Shown in pieces: positions 1-3,397 of a DNA stretch of 5,101 bases. The DNA comes from Acidimicrobiia bacterium (GTDB lineage: Bacteria; Actinomycetota; Acidimicrobiia; Acidimicrobiales; Ilumatobacteraceae). A model generated the notes under the pieces. That model was not told where the DNA came from. It made no database searches and saw only the letters and a list, made by a program, of their open reading frames with translations. The DNA is taken from contig JACCUL010000001.1 of assembly GCA_013811855.1 (NCBI GenBank), positions 1 to 5,101 on the forward strand, given 5' to 3'. The position numbers and the translations under genes were made by a program. Position 1 is the stretch's first letter. The number at the start of each line of letters is the position of its first letter.

Positions 1-3
1 TGC

Positions 4-19
4 GTATCACGCGTGATAC
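4..19. promoter_or_regulatory. Perfect 16-bp palindromic operator of the first TA operon
   Basis: The sequence GTATCACGCGTGATAC is identical to its own reverse complement over 16 bp. It lies directly upstream of the Phd-type antitoxin and overlaps its predicted -10 element. Phd/YefM antitoxins are known to bind palindromes at their own promoters together with the toxin, so this is most likely the autoregulatory operator. The palindrome is seen directly; binding by this antitoxin is inferred. Confidence 0.7.
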
Positions 20-22
20 AGT
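17..22 (+). promoter_or_regulatory. Predicted -10 element of the first TA operon
   Basis: TACAGT fits the actinobacterial -10 pattern TANNNT and ends 7 nt before the ATG at 30. That would place transcription initiation at or next to the start codon, giving a leaderless mRNA. It overlaps the right arm of the palindrome at 4-19, so an operator-bound complex would block it. The -35 region would lie at or beyond the left window edge and cannot be assessed. Confidence 0.45.
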
Positions 23-29
23 GATCCTC

Positions 30-266
30 ATGGTCGAGGTGACCGTTCGTGAACTCAGGAACCATGGTGGCGAGGTGCTCGATCGCGTCATCGCAGGCGA
101 ACGTCTCACCGTGACGCGCGATGGCCGCCCTGTCGCGGAACTGCGACCACTTCCCCGTTCCGCTGCCGCCGCCGGCGACCTCCTTCGACGCTGGTCGCAC
201 CTGCCCCACGTCGATCCTGCCGCGGTACGCGCCGACATTGATCGCGTGCTGGATCCATCCCTGTGA
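30..266 (+). CDS. Phd/YefM-family type II antitoxin
   Basis: This 78-residue protein is the antitoxin of a two-gene toxin-antitoxin operon; it should bind and neutralise the downstream PIN toxin and repress the operon. Residues 1-41 match the Phd/YefM DNA-binding fold: VTVRELRNHGGEVLDRV, then GERLTVTRDGRPVAELRPL. Residues 45-78, with the RRW and DIDRVLDP stretches, are the expected toxin-wrapping tail. I chose ATG at 30 over the in-frame GTG at 21 because the family usually begins a few residues before VRELRN, and because the GTG overlaps the -10 hexamer while the ATG sits where a leaderless transcript would begin. No Shine-Dalgarno is visible. The stop overlaps the toxin start in a GTGA, implying translational coupling. 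Family assignment is confident; the start is likely but unproven. Confidence 0.88.
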   Translation: MVEVTVRELRNHGGEVLDRVIAGERLTVTRDGRPVAELRPLPRSAAAAGDLLRRWSHLPHVDPAAVRADIDRVLDPSL

Positions 267-691
267 CGACCGCTCGACGGCGCGGTCTGCTGGACACGCG
301 CACCGTCATCCTCCTCCCTCGCCTCAGGGATCCTGCTGCGCTGCCGGCAGAGCCGCTCATCTCGACGATCACGTTGGCCGAGCTGTCGGTGGGACCACTC
401 GCCGCCCGGAGCGATGAGGAACGAGCCAACCGGCAGGCCCACGTCCAGCAGGCCGAGGCCGACTTCGACCCCCTCCCGTTCGACGCCGCGGCGGCGCGGT
501 CGTTCGGCCACGTCGCGGCGTCGCTTCGACGGGCCGGACGCACGGCGACCGCTCGCACCTACGACGCCATGATCGCCTCGGTCGCCATCGCCAACGAGCT
601 GCCGCTGTACACGTGCAACCCGGGCGGCTTCACCGGGATCGACGGCCTGACGATCCACGAGATCCCCCATCCGGACCACGGCACGCACTGA
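263..691 (+). CDS. vapC: PIN-domain ribonuclease toxin (VapC-like)
   Basis: This 142-residue protein is the toxin partner of the Phd-type antitoxin. PIN toxins are Mg2+-dependent RNases that usually cut tRNA or rRNA; the target here is unknown. Three of the usual acidic residues are visible: Asp11 (GLLDT), Glu40 (ISTITLAELSVGPL) and Asp101 (RTYDAMIASVAIAN). The C-terminal motif that usually reads Asn-Pro-x-Asp-Phe here reads CNPGGF, so Gly122 replaces the fourth acidic residue; Asp127 lies five residues later. The motif-I region, LLDTRTVI, also has Arg where Ser or Asn commonly follows DT. Translation starts at GTG 263 inside the GTGA overlap with the antitoxin stop, with no clear Shine-Dalgarno, so it probably depends on upstream translation. 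Length is normal and the frame is intact. Whether it remains fully active is uncertain. Confidence 0.88.
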   Translation: MTTARRRGLLDTRTVILLPRLRDPAALPAEPLISTITLAELSVGPLAARSDEERANRQAHVQQAEADFDPLPFDAAAARSFGHVAASLRRAGRTATARTYDAMIASVAIANELPLYTCNPGGFTGIDGLTIHEIPHPDHGTH

Positions 692-707
692 CTGGCTGGC
701 TTCCCGA

Positions 708-740
708 ATGTGTACACACTCTTCGCTATGATGTACACAT
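708..740. promoter_or_regulatory. Inverted-repeat operator of the second TA operon (vapBC)
   Basis: A perfect 9-bp inverted repeat, ATGTGTACA (708-716) and TGTACACAT (732-740), is separated by 15 bp. Each arm contains the self-complementary core TGTACA, and the two cores are 21 bp apart, about two helical turns. The left arm extends to a 10-bp palindrome at 709-718. The repeat brackets the -10 element and reaches the antitoxin start codon. Ribbon-helix-helix VapB proteins typically bind paired palindromic sites like this as VapBC complexes. The repeat is seen directly; its role as operator is inferred from position and family. Confidence 0.75.
727..732 (+). promoter_or_regulatory. Predicted -10 element of vapBC, leaderless
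   Basis: TATGAT differs from TATAAT at one base and fits TANNNT. Exactly six bases separate it from the ATG at 739, so initiation would fall on the start codon. No good -35 hexamer is seen 16-18 bp upstream, where the left operator arm lies. Confidence 0.6.
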
Positions 741-966
741 GGTCAAGCGGACCACGATCGAACTCGACGAGCAACTTCTCGCCCGGGCGAGACGCGCCCT
801 TGGGCAGGTCAGTACGAGGGCAACCGTCGAGGAGGCACTCAGGCGGGCGGCCGACGCAGCCGACCGAGCGTCCCGGGAGCGAGCGGACCAACAGCTGCGG
901 TACTTGCACCGGCTTCATCGCCACGTCGACTGCGACGTGCTCCTCTCGGAGGATATGTGGCGCTGA
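739..966 (+). CDS. vapB: VapB-type ribbon-helix-helix antitoxin
   Basis: This 75-residue antitoxin should neutralise the PIN toxin encoded immediately downstream and, with it, repress the operon. Residues 1-38 (MVKRTTIELDEQLLARARRA, then an ALG-x-x-S-T-R-A-T-V-E-E-A-L-R segment) are a typical actinobacterial VapB ribbon-helix-helix domain: a DNA-contacting strand at about residues 3-9 followed by two helices. Residues 40-75 are charged and end in a hydrophobic stretch (VDCDVLLSEDMWR), the expected toxin-binding tail. ATG at 739 is chosen because the family starts just before the RTTIEL strand and because it matches a leaderless start. No Shine-Dalgarno precedes it. The gene overlaps the toxin gene by 10 nt. 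It is unrelated in fold to the Phd-type antitoxin at the left end, so the two operons are not duplicates. Confidence 0.9.
   Translation: MVKRTTIELDEQLLARARRALGQVSTRATVEEALRRAADAADRASRERADQQLRYLHRLHRHVDCDVLLSEDMWR
948..952 (+). promoter_or_regulatory. Shine-Dalgarno sequence for the second PIN toxin
   Basis: GGAGG lies four bases before the GTG at 957, inside the end of the antitoxin gene. It decides the toxin start: the overlapping ATG at 955 is in the antitoxin frame and meets a stop two codons later. The spacing is slightly short, which together with the GTG may keep toxin synthesis below antitoxin synthesis (inference). Confidence 0.65.
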
Positions 967-1358
967 GCGGCTGGCTCCTCGACAAGAGCGCAGCTGCGAG
1001 GACCGACGTGCCGTCGATCGGCCGAGCACTCGAGGAGCTCGCCGGCTCTCTGTTCGTGTGTGCTGTCGGCGAGCTCGAGCAGCTCTACTCGGCACGGTCA
1101 GCACGTGACTATGACCGACTCAAGCAGGATCTCCACGCCGCGCTGGAGACCGTCACGGCTCCAGCCGACCTGCTCGAACGAGCGCTGCGGCTCCAGCACG
1201 ACCTCGCTCACCATCACGGCATGTGGCACCGCACGCCCATCCCCGACCTGCTCATCGCGGAGACCGCGCTCCATCACGGTCTGGGGGTCGTGCACGTCGA
1301 TCGCGACTTCGGTCGCATCGCCAAGGTGCGCCCGTTGACGGAGCGCCACTTGTCCTGA
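957..1358 (+). CDS. vapC: PIN-domain ribonuclease toxin (VapC)
   Basis: This 133-residue PIN toxin partners the RHH antitoxin just upstream. The expected acidic active site is complete: Asp9 (WLLDKSA), Glu39 (VCAVGELEQLYSAR), Asp97 (TPIPDLLIAETA) and Asp115/Asp117 (VVHVDRDFGRIA). The IPDLLIA and HVDRDF motifs are typical of actinobacterial VapC proteins that pair with RTTIEL-type VapB. It should be an Mg2+-dependent endoribonuclease; the RNA target cannot be read from the sequence. It starts at GTG 957, overlaps the antitoxin gene by 10 nt and has its own GGAGG. It shares little beyond the fold with the PIN toxin at 263-691. It ends 9 bp from the converging S4-domain gene, with no obvious hairpin terminator between them. 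Confidence 0.9.
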   Translation: MALSGWLLDKSAAARTDVPSIGRALEELAGSLFVCAVGELEQLYSARSARDYDRLKQDLHAALETVTAPADLLERALRLQHDLAHHHGMWHRTPIPDLLIAETALHHGLGVVHVDRDFGRIAKVRPLTERHLS

Positions 1359-1367
1359 CGATCGTCC

Positions 1368-1736
1368 TCAACGGTTGCGCAGGCGGTCGAGGCGGCGGCG
1401 GTCCTTCTTCGTCGGGCGCCCAGCCCCAGGGTCCCGCCGGAACAGCGGCGCGATGTACTCGCGTGGAGGCGCCGGCGGGCTGTGGTCGACGACGCACTCG
1501 GCCGCCAGCGGTGCGGCAACTCGCTTGTCGATCAGCCGGACGACCTCCAGCACACGGTCGCGATCGGCAACCCGCGCCTCAACGCGATCACCGACGCGGA
1601 CGGCGCTGGCTGGCTTGGCGGGTCGGCCGTTGATCCTGACGTGGCCGCCCTTGCACGCTTCGCTCGCCATCGACCTCGTCCTGAACAGCCGCACGGCCCA
1701 GAGCCACTGATCGACACGTGCCCCCTCGATGCTCAC
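1368..1736 (-). CDS. S4-domain RNA-binding protein, Hsp15/HslR-like
   Basis: This 122-residue cytoplasmic protein has an N-terminal S4 RNA-binding fold at about residues 7-55: RVDQWLWAVRLFRTRSMA, then KGGHVRINGRPAKP and VRVGD. The basic C-terminal tail (DPGAGRPTKKDRRRLDRLR, residues 102-120) resembles the RPDKKERR-type tail of E. coli Hsp15, which binds 50S subunits that dissociated with nascent chains attached. A role in ribosome recycling or rRNA binding is therefore likely, but orthology is not proven. The start is GTG 1736, just before the S4 consensus and 10 bp after the stop of the HNH gene. The Shine-Dalgarno is weak, so translation is probably coupled to that gene. The frame stays open far upstream, antisense-free but out of frame with the HNH gene; that part has no protein-like sequence. 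Confidence 0.87.
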   Translation of the reverse strand: MSIEGARVDQWLWAVRLFRTRSMASEACKGGHVRINGRPAKPASAVRVGDRVEARVADRDRVLEVVRLIDKRVAAPLAAECVVDHSPPAPPREYIAPLFRRDPGAGRPTKKDRRRLDRLRNR

Positions 1737-1746
1737 AGTCTGGCCG

Positions 1747-2955
1747 TTAGGCGGCGGCGGGCGGGGCGTCGGCGGGGTGATCGAACGTGAGCCAGCGGCG
1801 GTAGAGGCGTTCGCCGAGCGGGTGCTCGTAGCGTGACCGCGGCGGCGCTGGTGGCATGACCGGCTGCAGCGTGCGCGGGGCGGCGGCCAGCGGGTGGCCG
1901 TGGCGGTCGGTGAAGCGCAGCCCGTCGGGCTGATCGGCGTTGCCGACGATGCCGAGCTCGCCACGGTGGTGCGCCCGGTGACAGGCGGGACACAGGGCGC
2001 ACAGGTTGGCGGTGTCGGTCGGGCCGCCATCTTCCCAGTGGACGACGTGATGGATCTGCAACCAGCGATGGCTCGAGCACCACGGCACCCGGCACACTCC
2101 GCCGTCACGGCGCTCGACCAGTCGCCGCGTACGGTCCGGGACGATCCGCTGGGAGCGGCCCACCGACACCGGCTGACCCCCGGCGACGAACGTCGGCGTG
2201 AGCATGCCGTCGCAGTCGAGGTGCCGGCGGATCGCCTCGGGGATCGCCGACCCGTCACTCCACGCCGCCCGCTGATCCGCCGCCGGGTCGAAGAACCAGT
2301 TGATGCGGAACCGCTCCCGCCGGGCGACGTGCTGCTCCGCATCCAGGGAGTGCTCACACAGCTCGATCAGGGCATCGATCCACGTCACCCTCGTCGCCCC
2401 GGCCTGGAACAGTCGGTCCCTGGCCGCCTCCAACGCGGCGCGGAACACCGCACCGTGGTCGGCGTCCAGCTCGATGCCGATGCGGACCCCGCCGTCGTCG
2501 TCGGTGTGGTGGTCGAACGACTCCGAACGGTCCTCCTCGGTGGGTTCGACCGGCGGGCGGGCGGCGCGCACGATGGTGTGCAACTGCGACACCGTCGCCA
2601 CCTTGGCCATGTCCGCGATCTCCGCGTCCAACGCCGCCGGCACCCGCACCGCCACCGCGGCCTGGTCCAACGTCAACTCGCCGTGGGCGAAGGCACGCAT
2701 GATGGAAGGGTGCGTGACCCTGGCATCGACCAGTCGGGCCAGGATCTTGGCGTGCGCCGATGACACCCCGGCCTGCCACGTCAACCAGTGCGTCAACGAC
2801 CGCACCCCGGCACCGTGCCAGGCATCGGTGGCGGCGACCTCGCCGATCAGGTCGACGAGCTCGGCGTGCAACGAGTTGAGCTGACCGACGATCGTCGCCA
2901 GCCGCTCCTCCAACCGGCACTCCAACCGGCACTCCACACCCTGGTCGACCGACAT
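1747..2955 (-). CDS. DUF222 domain-containing HNH endonuclease
   Basis: This 402-residue protein has the DUF222 helical region (about residues 15-250; landmarks are LTHWLTWQAGVSSAHAKILA and HGELTLDQAAVAVRV) followed by a C-terminal HNH nuclease. Nuclease landmarks are Cys288 and Cys293 (GVCRVPWC), IHH at 301-303 (LQIHHVVHWEDGGPTDTANL), Asn317, and Cys322/Cys325 with a His cluster (CPACHRAHH), consistent with a zinc-stabilised beta-beta-alpha-metal fold. The family, related to mycobacterial 13E12-repeat proteins, is abundant in actinobacteria, often in many copies; its biological role is not settled. In-frame GTG 2988 and ATG 2982 would add 9-11 residues. I prefer ATG 2955 because a -35/-10 pair ends exactly six bases before it and covers the earlier starts. 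The S4-domain gene follows after 10 bp, suggesting one transcript. Length and catalytic residues are normal. Confidence 0.9.
   Translation of the reverse strand: MSVDQGVECRLECRLEERLATIVGQLNSLHAELVDLIGEVAATDAWHGAGVRSLTHWLTWQAGVSSAHAKILARLVDARVTHPSIMRAFAHGELTLDQAAVAVRVPAALDAEIADMAKVATVSQLHTIVRAARPPVEPTEEDRSESFDHHTDDDGGVRIGIELDADHGAVFRAALEAARDRLFQAGATRVTWIDALIELCEHSLDAEQHVARRERFRINWFFDPAADQRAAWSDGSAIPEAIRRHLDCDGMLTPTFVAGGQPVSVGRSQRIVPDRTRRLVERRDGGVCRVPWCSSHRWLQIHHVVHWEDGGPTDTANLCALCPACHRAHHRGELGIVGNADQPDGLRFTDRHGHPLAAAPRTLQPVMPPAPPRSRYEHPLGERLYRRWLTFDHPADAPPAAA
2911..2934. repeat. Perfect tandem 12-bp duplication in the HNH gene
   Basis: CAACCGGCACTC occurs twice without interruption, followed on its left by a diverged third unit (CAGCCGCTCCTC, 2899-2910). 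The unit is a multiple of three, so the gene stays in frame and encodes ECRLECRL followed by EERL near the protein N-terminus. This is probably a recent slippage duplication that adds one helical turn. Confidence 0.8.
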
Positions 2956-2961
2956 GTTCGC

Positions 2962-2990
2962 ATCGTACACATATTCGTCCATGCACACAA
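2962..2990 (-). promoter_or_regulatory. Predicted promoter of the HNH-S4 operon
   Basis: On the minus strand, TTGTGT (2990-2985) and TACGAT (2967-2962) are 17 bp apart and resemble -35 and -10 elements (TTGACA; TANNNT). Six bases separate the -10 from ATG 2955, so the transcript would be leaderless. The arrangement argues against the longer start sites at 2988 and 2982, which lie inside the promoter. Confidence 0.5.
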
Positions 2991-3091
2991 GTCAGCTGAG
3001 AAACCTTCTTGACGATTCAGATCACCGTCGCCGATCTCGTCGTCTTCCTCGTCGCACCGTCAATCGTGCGGCGCGCCAGGCGGAACACGCG

Positions 3092-3097
3092 TATCGT
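3092..3097 (+). promoter_or_regulatory. Possible -10 element of the DUF4242 gene
   Basis: TATCGT fits TANNNT and would give a leader of about 24 nt that contains the Shine-Dalgarno sequence. No convincing -35 is seen at the right distance. A good TTGACG at 3009-3014 lacks a matching -10. The rest of the 172-bp divergent intergenic region (2956-3127) holds only a short TCAGCTGA palindrome (2992-2999) and no gene that I can support. Confidence 0.3.
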
Positions 3098-3115
3098 CGC
3101 ACCGGACGACCACGT

Positions 3116-3121
3116 AGGAGG
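3116..3121 (+). promoter_or_regulatory. Strong Shine-Dalgarno sequence of the DUF4242 gene
   Basis: AGGAGG is six bases before ATG 3128, the ideal arrangement, and it fixes this ATG as the start although the frame is open back to about 2954. It contrasts with the other first genes of operons in this window, which lack such a site and look leaderless. Confidence 0.85.
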
Positions 3122-3127
3122 TACTGC

Positions 3128-3397
3128 ATGGCACTGTTCCTCGTCGAGCGCAACTTCGCCGAGGCGCTGGACATCGATGCGGAAGGCGCCGCCGGGATCA
3201 TCGCCGTCAACGACGATGCCAGCGTGCGCTGGGTCTACTCGTTCCTCAGCGCCGACAAGCGCAAGACCTACTGCCTCTATGAAGCGGAGAGCGAGGAGGC
3301 GATCCTCGAGGCCGCCCACCGAAACAACATCCCGGCCGACGTCATCGTGCGCGTCGATCAGCTCCGACCCGAGGAGCTCGTCGCCGAGGCTCGTTGA
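3128..3397 (+). CDS. DUF4242 (SCO4226-like, possibly nickel-binding) small protein
   Basis: This 89-residue protein matches the DUF4242 family from end to end: MALFLVERNF at the start, VRWVYSFLSADKRKTYCLYE at residues 33-52, and EAILEAAHRNNIPADVIVRV at residues 57-76. The Streptomyces coelicolor member SCO4226 is described as a small ferredoxin-like-fold nickel-binding protein; function elsewhere in the family is poorly known, so metal binding here is only a possibility. Conserved-looking positions include Arg34-Trp35, Ser38, Asp43, Tyr48-Cys49, Glu52 and Pro69. No signal peptide or membrane segment is seen, so it should be cytoplasmic. It is transcribed alone, diverging from the HNH-S4 operon. 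Its last 40 bp overlap the end of the LuxR-type gene on the other strand. Start and reading frame are secure. Confidence 0.85.
   Translation: MALFLVERNFAEALDIDAEGAAGIIAVNDDASVRWVYSFLSADKRKTYCLYEAESEEAILEAAHRNNIPADVIVRVDQLRPEELVAEAR

Noticed and set aside
559..1104. Minus-strand frame across the two toxin-antitoxin operons
   Set aside because: It spans the 3' end of one toxin, the operator and both genes of the second operon, and has no domain.
1737..2357. Upstream extension of the S4-domain frame
   Set aside because: The S4 similarity begins just after GTG 1736; the upstream part is Ser/Arg/Pro-rich, overlaps the HNH gene in another frame and resembles nothing known.
1894..2884. Plus-strand frames opposite the DUF222-HNH gene
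   Set aside because: There is no protein-like composition or motif, and the opposite strand has intact DUF222 and HNH signatures.
3009..3014. TTGACG as a -35 element for the DUF4242 gene
   Set aside because: No TANNNT hexamer lies 16-18 bp downstream, so it probably does not form a promoter there.
2954..3127. N-terminal extension of the DUF4242 frame, and an overlapping frame starting with TTG at 3009
   Set aside because: The AGGAGG six bases before ATG 3128 and the family's normal N-terminus fix the start; the upstream sequence is not protein-like.
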